Below are positions 1 through 13,470 of a DNA stretch of 64,000 bases, one piece after another. Origin of the DNA: Pampus argenteus (lineage: Eukaryota; Chordata; Actinopteri; Scombriformes; Stromateidae); contig CM072870.1 in NCBI GenBank assembly GCA_036937835.1, positions 434,001 through 498,000 on the forward strand. Reading direction: 5' to 3'. How positions within the stretch are numbered: the stretch's first letter is position 1; every line of letters begins with the position of its first letter. Under the pieces are notes generated by a model that made no database searches, had not been told where the DNA came from, and worked only from the letters and a program-made list of their open reading frames with translations. The translations under genes were made by a program, and so were the position numbers.

Positions 1-1625
1 AGAGAATGCCAGAAATGACAACTACAGTTTTTCTCAAGCAAAGAGCAATATTTTCAATCAAAACCATATTTGCCATCAACAAGTAACTGATTTCTAATGA
101 TTAGGACCAAAAAAACTCACTTCTTGCAGCTTCTACTGTAACGTTTGGTAAAAAATAACTTTCTTTAGGCGAGAGAAGACCAAAAAATTACAACTACAGT
201 TTTTCTTAAACAAAGTGCAATATATTCGATCAAAACCTTGTTTGCCATCAACAAGTAACTGATTTCTAATAATTAGGACCAAAAAAACTCATTTCTGTGA
301 GCTTCTTGCAGCTTTTACTGTAACATTTGTAAAAATAGGTTTCTCTCGCGAGACAAGGCCAGAAATGACAACTACAGTTTTTCTTAAACAAAGAGCAATA
401 TTTTCAATCAAACCATGTTTGCCATCAAAAAGTAACTGATTTCTAATGATTAGGACAAAAAAAAACTCACTTCTTGCAGCTTCTACTGTAACATTGGTAA
501 AAAATAGCTTTCTCTAGGTGAGAGAAGACCAAAAAATTACAACTACTGTTTTTCTTAAACAAAGAGCAATATTTTCAATCAAAACCATGTTTGCCATCAA
601 CAAGTCACTGATTTCTAGTGATTAGGAGCAAAGAACTCACTTCTGCGAGCTTCCTACAGCTTTTACTGTAACATTTGTAAAAATAGCTTTCTCTCGGCGA
701 GAGAAGGCCAGAAATGACAACTACTGTTTTTCTTAAACAAAGAGCAATATTTTCAATCAAAACCATGTTTGCCATCAACAAGTAACTGATTTCTGATAAT
801 TAGGACCAAAAAACTCACTTCTGCGAGCTTCCTACAGCTTTTACTGTAACATTTGTAAAAAATAGCTTTCTCTCGGTGAGAGAAGGCCAAAAATTACAAC
901 TACAGTTTTTCTTAAACAAAGTGCAATATTTTCAATCAAAACCATGTTTGCCATCAACAAGTAACTGATTTCTAGTGATTAGGACAAAAAAAACTCACTT
1001 CTTGCAGCTTTTATTGTAACATTTGTAAAAATAGTTTTTTCTCGGCGAGAGAAGGCCAGAAATGACAACTACAGTTTTTCTTAAACAAAGAGCAATATTT
1101 TCAATCAAAACCATGTTTGCCATCAACAAGTAACTGATGTCTAGTGATTAGGAGCAAAAAACTCATTTCTGCGAGCTTCCTACAGCTTTTACTGTAACAT
1201 TTGTAAAAAATAGCTTTCTTTCGGCGAGAGAATGCCAGAAATGACAACTACAGTTTTTCTTAAACAAAGAGCAATATTTTCAATCAAAACCATGTTTGCC
1301 ATCAACAAGTAACTGATTTCTAATGTTTAGGACCAAAAAAACTCACTTTTGCGAGCTTCTTGCAGCTTTTACTGTAGCATTTGTAACAAATAGCTTTCTC
1401 TATGCGAGAAAAGGCCAGAAATAACAACTACAGTTTTTCTTAAAGAAATAGCAATATTTTCGATCAAAACCATGTTTGCCATCAATAAGTAACTGATTTC
1501 TAATGATTAGGACAAAAAAAACCTCACTTCTTGCAGCTTTTACTGTAACATTTGTAAAAATATTTTTTCTCTGCGAGAGAAGGCCAGAAATGGCAACTAC
1601 AGTTTTTCTTAAACAAAGAGCAATA
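1..1625. repeat. Segmental duplicate (copy 1), offset 6150 bp from copy 2
   Basis: Aligned by eye with 6151-7775. Every length variant and rare base matches, apart from a few substitutions such as 'gccatcaaca' versus 'gccattaaca' and 'actgtaac' versus 'agtgtaac'. Homology ends near 1626, where 'atattcgatc...ccttg' replaces 'ttttcaatc...ccatg'. The left edge is the window edge, so the true duplicate may be longer. Confidence 0.9.
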
Positions 1626-2000
1626 TATTCGATCAAAACCTTGTTTGCCATCAACAAGTAACTGATTTCTAATAATTAGGACCAAAAAAACTAATTTCTG
1701 TGAGCTTCTTGCAGCTTTTACTGTAACATTTGTAAAAATAGCTTTCTCTCGGCGAGAGAATGCCAGAAATGACAACTACAGTTTTTTCTTAAACAAAGAG
1801 CAATATTTTCAATCAAAACCATGTTTGCCATCAACAAGTCACGGATTTCTAGTGATTAGGAGCAAAGAACTCACTTCTGCGAGCTTCCTACAGCTTTTAC
1901 TGTAACATTGGTAAAAAATAGCTTTCTCTAGGTGAGAGAAGACCAAAAAATTACAACTACTCTTTTTCTTAAACAAAGAGCAATATTTTCAATCAAAACC

Positions 2001-4970
2001 ATGTTTGCTATCAATAAGTAACTGATTTCTAGTGATTAGGAGCAAAAAACTCACTTCTGCTAGCTTCCTACAGCTTTTACTGTAACATTGGTAAAAATAG
2101 CTTTCTCTCGGTGAGAGAAGGCCAGAAATGACAACTACAGTTTTTCTTAAACAAAGAGCAATATTTTCAATCAAAACCATGTTTGCCATCAACAAGTAAC
2201 TGATTTCTAGTGATTAGCAGCAAAGAACTCACTTCTGCGTGTTTCCTACAGCTTTTACTGTAACATTTGTAAAAATAGCTTTCTCTCGGTGAGAGAAGGC
2301 CAGAAATGACAACTACAGTTTTTCTTAAACAAAGAGCAATATTTTCAATCAAAACCATGTTTGCCATCAACAAGTAACTGATTTCTAATGATTAGGACCA
2401 AATAAAATCACTTCTTGCAGCTTCTACTGTAACATTGGTAAAAAATAGCTTTCTCTAGGCGAGAGAAGACCAAAAAATTACAACTACAGTTTTTCTTAAA
2501 CAAAGAGCAATATTTTCGATCAAAACCATGTTTGCCATCAATAAGTAACTGATTTCTAGTCATTAGGAGCAAAGAACTCACTTCTACGTGCTTCCTACAG
2601 CTTTTACTGTAACATTTGTAAAAATAGCTTCCTCTCGGTGAGAGAAGGCCAGAAATGACAACTACAGTTTTTCTTAAACAAAGAGCAATATTTTCAATCA
2701 AAACCATGTTTGCCATCAACAAGTAACTGATTTCTAGTGATTAGGAGCAAATAACTCATTTCTGTGAGCTTGCTACAGCTTTTACTGTAACATTTGTAAA
2801 AATAGGTTTCTCAAGAGAGACAAGGCCAGAAATGACAACTACAGTTTTTCTGAAACAAAGAGCAATATTTTCAATCAAACCATGTTTGCCATCAAAAAGT
2901 AACTGATTTCTAATGATTAGGACCAAAAAAACTCACTTCTTGCAGCTTCTACTGTAACATTGGTTAAAAAATAGCTTTCTCTAGGTGAGAGAAGACCAAA
3001 AAATTACAGCTACAGTTTTTCTCAAACAAAGAGCAATATTTTCCATCAAAACCATGTTTGCCATCAATAAGTAACTGATTTCTAATGATTAGGACCAAAA
3101 AAAACTCACTTCTTGCAGCTTTTAATGTAACATTTGTAAAAATAGGTTTCTCTCGCGAGACAAGGCCAGAAATGACAACTACAGTTTTTCTTAAACAAAG
3201 AGCAATATTTTCGATCAAAACCATGTTTGCTATCAATAAGTAACTGATTTCTAGTGATTAGGAGCAAAAAACTCACTTCTGCTAGCTTCCTACAGCTTTT
3301 ACTGTAACATTGGTAAAAATAGCTTTCTCTCGGTGAGAGAAGGCCAGAAATGACAACTACAGTTTTTCTTAAACAAAGAGCAATATTTTCAATCAAAACC
3401 ATGTTTGCCATCAACAAGTAACTGATTTCTAGTGATTAGCAGCAAAGAACTCACTTCTGCGTGTTTCCTACAGCTTTTACTGTAACATTTGTAAAAATAG
3501 CTTTCTCTCGGTGAGAGAAGGCCAGAAATGACAACTACAGTTTTTCTTAAACAAAGAGCAATATTTTCAATCAAAACCATGTTTGCCATCAACAAGTAAC
3601 TGATTTCTAATGATTAGGACCAAATAAAATCACTTCTTGCAGCTTCTACTGTAACATTGGTAAAAAATAGCTTTCTCTAGGCGAGAAAAGACCAAAAAAT
3701 TACAACTACAGTTTTTCTTAAACAAAGAGCAATATTTTCGATCAAAACCATGTTTGCCATCAATAAGTAACTGATTTCTAGTCATTAGGAGCAAAGAACT
3801 CACTTCTACGTGCTTCCTACAGCTTTTACTGTAACATTTGTAAAAATAGCTTCCTCTCGGTGAGAGAAGGCCAGAAATGACAACTACAGTTTTTCTTAAA
3901 CAAAGAGCAATATTTTCAATCAAAACCATGTTTGCCATCAACAAGTAACTGATTTCTAGTGATTAGGAGCAAATAACTCATTTCTGTGAGCTTGCTACAG
4001 CTTTTACTGTAAAATTTGTAAAAATAGGTTTCTCAAGAGAGACAAGGCCAGAAATGACAACTACAGTTTTTCTGAAACAAAGAGCAATATTTTCAATCAA
4101 ACCATGTTTGCCATCAAAAAGTAACTGATTTCTAATGATTAGGACCAAAAAAACTCACTTCTTGCAGCTTCTACTGTAACATTGGTTAAAAAATAGCTTT
4201 CTCTAGGTGAGAGAAGACCAAAAAATTACAGCTACAGTTTTTCTCAAACAAAGAGCAATATTTTCCATCAAAACCATGTTTGCCATCAATAAGTAACTGA
4301 TTTCTAATGATTAGGACAAAAAAAAACTCACTTCTTGCAGCTTTTAATGTAACATTTGTAAAAATAGGTTTCTCTCGCGAGACAAGGCCAGAAATGACAA
4401 CTACAGTTTTTCTTAAACAAAGAGCAATATTTTCGATCAAAACCATGTTTGCTATCAATAAGTAACTGATTTCTAGTGATTAGGAGCAAAAAACTCACTT
4501 CTGCTAGCTTCCTACAGCTTTTACTGTAACATTGGTAAAAATAGCTTTCTCTCGGTGAGAGAAGGCCCGAAATGACAACTACAGTTTTTCTTAAACAAAG
4601 AGCAATATTTTCAATCAAAACCATGTTTGCCATCAACAAGTAACTGATTTCTAGTGATTAGCAGCAAAGAACTCACTTCTGCGTGTTTCCTACAGCTTTT
4701 ACTGTAACATTTGTAAAAATAGCTTTCTCTCGGTGAGAGAAGGCCAGAAATGACAACTACAGTTTTTCTTAAACAAAGAGCAATATTTTCAATCAAAACC
4801 ATGTTTGCCATCAACAAGTAACTGATTTCTAATGATTAGGACCAAATAAAATCACTTCTTGCAGCTTCTACTGTAACATTGGTAAAAAATAGCTTTCTCT
4901 AGGCGAGAGAAGACCAAAAAATTACAACTACAGTTTTTCTTAAACAAAGAGCAATATTTTCGATCAAAAC
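2001..4970. repeat. 7-monomer higher-order repeat, 1222-bp unit, ~2.4 copies
   Basis: Landmarks at 2135 and 3357 are 1222 bp and seven monomers apart. Private variants recur at this offset: 'gattagcagcaaag', 'aaataaaatcac', 'agtcattagg', 'ctcaagagagac', 'ggttaaaaaa' and 'tttccatc'. Unit 1 is about 2001-3222 and unit 2 about 3223-4444. Unit 3 is cut near 4970, where 'gccatcaataag...agtcatt' becomes 'gctatcaataag...agtgatt'. Edges are accurate to about 30 bp. Confidence 0.9.
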
Positions 4971-5255
4971 CATGTTTGCTATCAATAAGTAACTGATTTC
5001 TAGTGATTAGGAGCAAAGAACTCACTTCTGCGTGTTTCCTACAGCTTTTACTGTAACATTTGTAAAAATAGCTTTCTCTCGGTGAGAGAAGGCCAGAAAT
5101 GACAACTACAGTTTTTCTCAAGCAAAGAGCAATATTTTCAATCAAAACCATGTTTGCCATCAACAAGTAACTGGTTTCTAATAATTAGGACCAAAAAAAC
5201 TCATTTCTGTGAGCTTCCTGCAGCTTTTACTGTAACATTTGTAAAAATAGGTTTC

Positions 5256-5265
5256 TCTCGCGAGA
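5256..5265. other. TCTCGCGAGA palindrome, B-domain form of the dyad box
   Basis: In B-type monomers the dyad region often reads tctcgcgaga, a perfect 10-bp palindrome without the central G, followed by 'caagg' and not 'gaagg'. Other copies occur near 350, 3155, 4375, 6500, 43600, 44115, 46410 and 48695. This is one representative. Confidence 0.7.
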
Positions 5266-6150
5266 CAAGGCCAGAAATGACAACTACAGTTTTTCTTAAA
5301 CAAAGAGCAATATTTTTGATCAAAATCATGTTTGCCATCAATAAGTAACTGATTTCTAGTGATTAGGAGCAAAAAACTCACTTCTGCGAGCTTCCTACAG
5401 CTTTTACTGTAAAATTGGTAAAAAATAGCTTTCTCTCGGCGAGAGAAGGCCAGAAATGACAACTACAATTTTTCTTAAACAAAGAGCAATATTTTCAATC
5501 AAAACCATGTTTGCCATCAACAAGTAACTGATTTCTAGTGATTAGGAGCAAAGAACTCACTTATGCGTGCTTCCTACAGCTTTTACTGTAACATTTGCAA
5601 AAATAGCTTTCTCTCGGTGAGAGAAGGCCAGAAATGACAACTACAGTTTTTCTTAAACAAAGAGCAATATTTTCAATCAAAACCATGTTTGCCATCAACA
5701 AGTAACTGATTTCTAATGATTAGGACCAAAAAAACTCACTTCTTGCAGCTTCTACTGTAACATTGGTAAAAAAAATAGCTTTCTCTAGGCGAGAGAAGAC
5801 CAAAAAATTACAACTACAGTTTTTCTTAAACAAAGAGCAATATTTTCAATCAAAACCATGTTTGCTATCAATAAGTAACTGATTTCTAGTGATTAGGAGC
5901 AAAAAACTCACTTCTGCGAGCTTCCTACAGCTTTTACTGTAACATTTGTAAAAAATAGCTTTCTTTCGGCGAGAGGAGGCCAGAAATGACAACTACTGTT
6001 TTTCTTAATCAAAGAGCAATATTTTCAATCAAAACCATGTTTGCCATCAACAAGTAACTGATTTCTGATAATTAGGACCAAAAAACTCACTTATGCGAGC
6101 TTCCTACAGCTTTTACTGTAACATTTGTAAAAAATAGCTTTCTCTCGGCG

Positions 6151-7775
6151 AGAGAATGCCAGAAATGACAACTACAGTTTTTCTCAAGCAAAGAGCAATA
6201 TTTTCAATCAAAACCATATTTGCCATCAACAAGTAACTGATTTCTAATGATTAGGACCAAAAAAACTCACTTCTTGCAGCTTCTACTGTAACGTTTGGTA
6301 AAAAATAACTTTCTTTAGGCGAGAGAAGACCAAAAAATTACAACTACAGTTTTTCTTAAACAAAGTGCAATATATTCGATCAAAACCTTGTTTGCCATCA
6401 ACAAGTAACTGATTTCTAATAATTAGGACCAAAAAAACTCATTTCTGTGAGCTTCTTGCAGCTTTTACTGTAACATTTGTAAAAATAGGTTTCTCTCGCG
6501 AGACAAGGCCAGAAATGACAACTACAGTTTTTCTTAAACAAAGAGCAATATTTTCAATCAAACCATGTTTGCCATCAAAAAGTAACTGATTTCTAATGAT
6601 TAGGACAAAAAAAAACTCACTTCTTGCAGCTTCTACTGTAACATTGGTAAAAAATAGCTTTCTCTAGGTGAGAGAAGACCAAAAAATTACAACTACTGTT
6701 TTTCTTAAACAAAGAGCAATATTTTCAATCAAAACCATGTTTGCCATCAACAAGTCACTGATTTCTAGTGATTAGGAGCAAAGAACTCACTTCTGCGAGC
6801 TTCCTACAGCTTTTACTGTAACATTTGTAAAAATAGCTTTCTCTCGGCGAGAGAAGGCCAGAAATGACAACTACTGTTTTTCTTAAACAAAGAGCAATAT
6901 TTTCAATCAAAACCATGTTTGCCATTAACAAGTAACTGATTTCTGATAATTAGGACCAAAAAACTCACTTCTGCGAGCTTCCTACAGCTTTTACTGTAAC
7001 ATTTGTAAAAAATAGCTTTCTCTCGGTGAGAGAAGGCCAAAAATTACAACTACAGTTTTTCTTAAACAAAGTGCAATATTTTCAATCAAAACCATGTTTG
7101 CCATCAACAAGTAACTGATTTCTAGTGATTAGGACAAAAAAAACTCACTTCTTGCAGCTTTTATTGTAACATTTGTAAAAATAGTTTTTTCTCGGCGAGA
7201 GAAGGCCAGAAATGACAACTACAGTTTTTCTTAAACAAAGAGCAATATTTTCAATCAAAACCATGTTTGCCATCAACAAGTAACTGATGTCTAGTGATTA
7301 GGAGCAAAAAACTCATTTCTGCGAGCTTCCTACAGCTTTTAGTGTAACATTTGTAAAAAATAGCTTTCTTTCGGCGAGAGAATGCCAGAAATGACAACTA
7401 CAGTTTTTCTTAAACAAAGAGCAATATTTTCAATCAAAACCATGTTTGCCATCAACAAGTAACTGATTTCTAATGTTTAGGACCAAAAAAACTCACTTTT
7501 GCGAGCTTCTTGCAGCTTTTACTGTAGCATTTGTAACAAATAGCTTTCTCTATGCGAGAAAAGGCCAGAAATAACAACTACAGTTTTTCTTAAAGAAATA
7601 GCAATATTTTCGATCAAAACCATGTTTGCCATCAATAAGTAACTGATTTCTAATGATTAGGACAAAAAAAACCTCACTTCTTGCAGCTTTTACTGTAACA
7701 TTTGTAAAAATATTTTTTCTCTGCGAGAGAAGGCCAGAAATGGCAACTACAGTTTTTCTTAAACAAAGAGCAATA
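6151..7775. repeat. Segmental duplicate (copy 2) of 1-1625
   Basis: Nine monomers in the same order and with the same private variants as 1-1625, including 'atgtctagtg', 'gtaacaaatagc' and 'aaagaaatagc'. Its right end lies at the B-to-A transition of the array near 7.75 kb. Confidence 0.9.
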
Positions 7776-7779
7776 TTTT

Positions 7780-10700
7780 CAATCAAAACCATGTTTGCCA
7801 TCAACAAGTAACTGATTTCTAGTGATTAGGAGCAAACAACTCACTTCTGCGAGCTTCCTACAGCTTTTACTCTAAAATTGGTAAAAAATAGCTTATTCTC
7901 GGCGAGAGAAGGCCAGAAATGACAACTACTGTTTTTCTTAAACAAAGAGCAATATTTTCAATCAAAACCATGTTTGCCATCAACAAGTAACTGATTTCTG
8001 ATAATTAGGACCAAAAAACTCACTTCTGCGAGCTTCCTACAGCTTTTACTGCAACATTGGTAAAAATAGCTTTCTCTCGGCGAGAGAAGGCCAGAAATGA
8101 CAACTACAGTTTCTCTTAAACAAAGAGCAATATTTTCCATCAAAACCATGTTTGCTATCAATAAGTAACTGATTTCTAGTGATTAGGAGCAAAAAAACTC
8201 ACTTCTGCGAGCTTCCTACAGCTTTTACTGTAACATTTGTAAAAAATAGCTTTCTTTCGGCGAGAGAAGGCCAGAAATGACAACTACAGTTTTTCTTAAA
8301 CAAAGAGCAATATTTTCAATCAAAACCATGTTTGCCATCAACAAGTAACTGATTTCTAGTAATTAGGAGCAAAAAACTCACTTCTGAGAGCTTCCTACAG
8401 CTTTTACTGTAACATTTGTAAAAAATAGCTTTCTTTCGGCAAGAGAAGGCCAGAAATGACAACTACAGTTTTTCTTAAACAAAGAGCAATATTTTCAATC
8501 AAACCATGTTTGCCATCAATAAGTAACTGATTTCTAATGATTAGGACCAAAAAAAAACTCACTTCTTGCAGCTTTTACTGTAACATTTGTAAAAATATTT
8601 TTTTCTTGGCGATAGAAGGCCAGAAATGACAACTACAGTTTTTCTTAAACAAAGAGCAATATTTTCAATTAAAACCATGTTTGCCATCAACAAGTAACTG
8701 ATTTCTAGTGATTAGGAGCAAAAAACTCACTTCTGCGAGCTTCCTACAGCTTTTACTGTAAAATTGGTAAAAATAGCTTATTCTCGGCGAGAGAAGGCCA
8801 GAAATGACAACTACTGTTTTTCTTAAACAAAGAGCAATATTTTCAATCAAAACCATGTTTGCCATCAACAAGTAACTGATTTCTGATAATTCGGACCAAA
8901 AAAGTCACTTCTGCGAGCTTCCTACATCTTTTACTGTAACATTGGTAACAAATAGCTTTCTCTATGCGAGAAAAGGCCAGAAATGACAACTACAGTTTTT
9001 CTTAAACAAAGAGCAATATTTTTAATCAAAACCATGTTTGCCATCAACAAGTAACTGATTTCTAATGATTAAGACCAAAAAAACTCACTTTTTGCAGCTT
9101 CTACTGTAACATTGGTAAAAAATAGCTTTCTCTCGGCGAGAGAAGGCCAGAAATGACAACTACAGTTTTTCTTAAACAAAGAGCAATATTTTCAATCAAA
9201 ACCATGTTTGCCATCAACAAGTAACTGATTTCTGATAATTAGGACCAAAAAACTCACTTCTGCGAGCTTCCTACAGCTTTTACTGTAACATTTGTAAAAA
9301 ATAGCTTTCTTTCGGCGAGAGAAGGCCAGAAATGACAACTACAGTTTTTCTTAAACAAAGAGCAATATTTTCAATCAAAACCATGTTTGCCATCAACAAG
9401 TAACTGATTTCTAGTGATTAGGAGCAAAAAACTCACTTCTGCGAGCTTCCTACAGCTTTTACTGTAACATTGGTAAAAATAGCTTATTCTCGGCGATAGA
9501 AGGCCAGAAATGACAACTACTGTTTTTCTTAAACAAAGAGCAATATTTTCAATCAAAACCATGTTTGCCATCAACAAGTAACTGATTTCTGATAATTCAG
9601 ACCAAAAAACTCACTTCTGCGAGCTTCCTACAGCTTTTACTGTAACATTGGTAAAAAATAGCTTTCTCTCGGCGACAGAAGGCCAGAAATGACAACTACA
9701 GTTTTTCTTAAACAAAGAGCAATATTTTCAATCAAAACCATGTTTGCCATCAACAAGTAACTGATTTCTAGTGATTAAGAGCAAAAAACTCACTTCTGCG
9801 AGCTTCCTACAGCTTTTACTGTAAAATTGGTAAAAAATAGCTTATTCTCGGCAAGAGAAGGCCAGAAATGACAACTACAGTTTTTCTTAAACAAAGAGCA
9901 ATATTTTCAATCAAAACCATGTTTGCCATCAACAAGTAACTGATTTCTAGTGATTAGGAGCAAAAAACTCACTTCTGCGAGCTTCCTACAGCTTTTACTG
10001 TAACATTGGTAAAAAATAGCTTTCTCTCGGTGACAGAAGGCCAGAAATGACAACTACAGTTTTTCTTAAACAAAGAGCAATATTTTCAATCAAAACCATG
10101 TTTGCCATCAACAAGTAACTAATTTCTAGTGATTAGGAGCAAAGAACTCACTTCTGCGTGCTTCCTACAGCTTTTACTGTAACATTTGTAAAAATAGCTT
10201 TCTCTCGGTTAGAAGGCCAGAAATGACAACTACAGTTTTTCTTAAACAAAGAGCAATATTTTTAATCAAACCATGTTTGCCATCAAGAAGTAACTGATTT
10301 CTAATGATTAGGACCAAAAAAAACTCACTTCTTGCAGCTTTTACTGTAACATTTGTAAAAATATTTTTTTCTTGGCGATGGAAGGCCAGAAATGACAACT
10401 ACAGTTTTTCTTAAACAAAGAGCAATATTTTCAATCAAAACCATGTTTGCCATCAACAAGTAACTGATTTCTAGTGATTAGGAGCAAAAAACTCACTTCT
10501 GCGAGCTTCCTACAGCTTTTACTGTAACATTGGTAAAAAATAGCTTTCTCTCGGTGACAGAAGGCCAGAAATGACAACTACAGTTTTTCTTAAACAAAGA
10601 GCAATATTTTCAATCAAAACCATGTTTGCCATCAACAAGTAACTGATTTCTAGTGATTAGGAGCAAACAACTCACTTCTGCGAGCTTCCTACAGCTTTTA

Positions 10701-13470
10701 CTCTAAAATTGGTAAAAAATAGCTTATTCTCGGCGAGAGAAGGCCAGAAATGACAACTACTGTTTTTCTTAAACAAAGAGCAATATTTTCAATCAAAACC
10801 ATGTTTGCCATCAACAAGTAACTGATTTCTGATAATTAGGACCAAAAAACTCACTTCTGCGAGCTTCCTACAGCTTTTACTGCAACATTGGTAAAAATAG
10901 CTTTCTCTCGGCGAGAGAAGGCCAGAAATGACAACTACAGTTTCTCTTAAACAAAGAGCAATATTTTCCATCAAAACCATGTTTGCTATCAATAAGTAAC
11001 TGATTTCTAGTGATTAGGAGCAAAAAAACTCACTTCTGCGAGCTTCCTACAGCTTTTACTGTAACATTTGTAAAAAATAGCTTTCTTTCGGCGAGAGAAG
11101 GCCAGAAATGACAACTACAGTTTTTCTTAAACAAAGAGCAATATTTTCAATCAAAACCATGTTTGCCATCAACAAGTAACTGATTTCTAGTAATTAGGAG
11201 CAAAAAACTCACTTCTGAGAGCTTCCTACAGCTTTTACTGTAACATTTGTAAAAAATAGCTTTCTTTCGGCAAGAGAAGGCCAGAAATGACAACTACAGT
11301 TTTTCTTAAACAAAGAGCAATATTTTCAATCAAAACCATGTTTGCCATCAACAAGTAACTGATTTCTAGTGATTAGGAGCAAAAAACTCACTTCTGCGAG
11401 CTTCCTACAGCTTTTACTGTAAAATTGGTAAAAAATAACTTATTCTCGTCGAGAGAAGGCCAGAAATGACAACTACAGTTTTTCTTAAAGAAATAGCAAT
11501 ATTTTCAATCAAACCATGTTTGCCATCAATAAGTAACTGATTTCTAATGATTAGGACCAAAAAAAAACTCACTTCTTGCAGCTTTTACTGTAACATTTGT
11601 AAAAATATTTTTTTCTTGGCGATAGAAGGCCAGAAATGACAACTACAGTTTTTCTTAAACAAAGAGCAATATTTTCAATTAAAACCATGTTTGCCATCAA
11701 CAAGTAACTGATTTCTAGTGATTAGGAGCAAAAAACTCACTTCTGCGAGCTTCCTACAGCTTTTACTGTAAAATTGGTAAAAATAGCTTATTCTCGGCGA
11801 GAGAAGGCCAGAAATGACAACTACTGTTTTTCTTAAACAAAGAGCAATATTTTCAATCAAAACCATGTTTGCCATCAACAAGTAACTGATTTCTGATAAT
11901 TCGGACCAAAAAAGTCACTTCTGCGAGCTTCCTACATCTTTTACTGTAACATTGGTAACAAATAGCTTTCTCTATGCGAGAAAAGGCCAGAAATGACAAC
12001 TACAGTTTTTCTTAAACAAAGAGCAATATTTTTAATCAAAACCATGTTTGCCATCAACAAGTAACTGATTTCTAATGATTAAGACCAAAAAAACTCACTT
12101 TTTGCAGCTTCTACTGTAACATTGGTAAAAAATAGCTTTCTCTCGGCGAGAGAAGGCCAGAAATGACAACTACAGTTTTTCTTAAACAAAGAGCAATATT
12201 TTCAATCAAAACCATGTTTGCCATCAACAAGTAACTGATTTCTGATAATTAGGACCAAAAAACTCACTTCTGCGAGCTTCCTACAGCTTTTACTGTAACA
12301 TTTGTAAAAAATAGCTTTCTTTCGGCGAGAGAAGGCCAGAAATGACAACTACAGTTTTTCTTAAACAAAGAGCAATATTTTCAATCAAAACCATGTTTGC
12401 CATCAACAAGTAACTGATTTCTAGTGATTAGGAGCAAAAAACTCACTTCTGCGAGCTTCCTACAGCTTTTACTGTAACATTGGTAAAAATAGCTTATTCT
12501 CGGCGATAGAAGGCCAGAAATGACAACTACTGTTTTTCTTAAACAAAGAGCAATATTTTCAATCAAAACCATGTTTGCCATCAACAAGTAACTGATTTCT
12601 GATAATTCAGACCAAAAAACTCACTTCTGCGAGCTTCCTACAGCTTTTACTGTAACATTGGTAAAAAATAGCTTTCTCTCGGCGACAGAAGGCCAGAAAT
12701 GACAACTACAGTTTTTCTTAAACAAAGAGCAATATTTTCAATCAAAACCATGTTTGCCATCAACAAGTAACTGATTTCTAGTGATTAAGAGCAAAAAACT
12801 CACTTCTGCGAGCTTCCTACAGCTTTTACTGTAAAATTGGTAAAAAATAGCTTATTCTCGGCAAGAGAAGGCCAGAAATGACAACTACAGTTTTTCTTAA
12901 ACAAAGAGCAATATTTTCAATCAAAACCATGTTTGCCATCAACAAGTAACTGATTTCTAGTGATTAGGAGCAAAAAACTCACTTCTGCGAGCTTCCTACA
13001 GCTTTTACTGTAACATTGGTAAAAAATAGCTTTCTCTCGGTGACAGAAGGCCAGAAATGACAACTACAGTTTTTCTTAAACAAAGAGCAATATTTTCAAT
13101 CAAAACCATGTTTGCCATCAACAAGTAACTAATTTCTAGTGATTAGGAGCAAAGAACTCACTTCTGCGTGCTTCCTACAGCTTTTACTGTAACATTTGTA
13201 AAAATAGCTTTCTCTTGGTTAGAAGGCCAGAAATGACAACTACAGTTTTTCTTAAACAAAGAGCAATATTTTTAATCAAACCATGTTTGCCATCAAGAAG
13301 TAACTGATTTCTAATGATTAGGACCAAAAAAAACTCACTTCTTGCAGCTTTTACTGTAACATTTGTAAAAATATTTTTTTCTTGGCGATGGAAGGCCAGA
13401 AATGACAACTACAGTTTTTCTTAAACAAAGAGCAATATTTTCAATCAAAACCATGTTTGCCATCAACAAG
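7780..13470. repeat. ~3-kb tandem duplication (offset 2831, then 3010 bp)
   Basis: 7809-8469 matches at +2831, and about 8490-10460 matches at +3010. The 179-bp change in offset equals one extra monomer near 11310-11490 in the second copy. Shared rare variants include 'agcaaacaactc', 'tactctaaaatt', 'ttcggaccaaaaaagtcac' and 'gcgatggaagg'. Confidence 0.87.

Noticed and set aside
5154..5348. Plus-strand 64-residue ORF in the satellite
   Set aside because: It is a chance opening caused by local variants, covers one monomer, and has no counterpart in neighbouring monomers.
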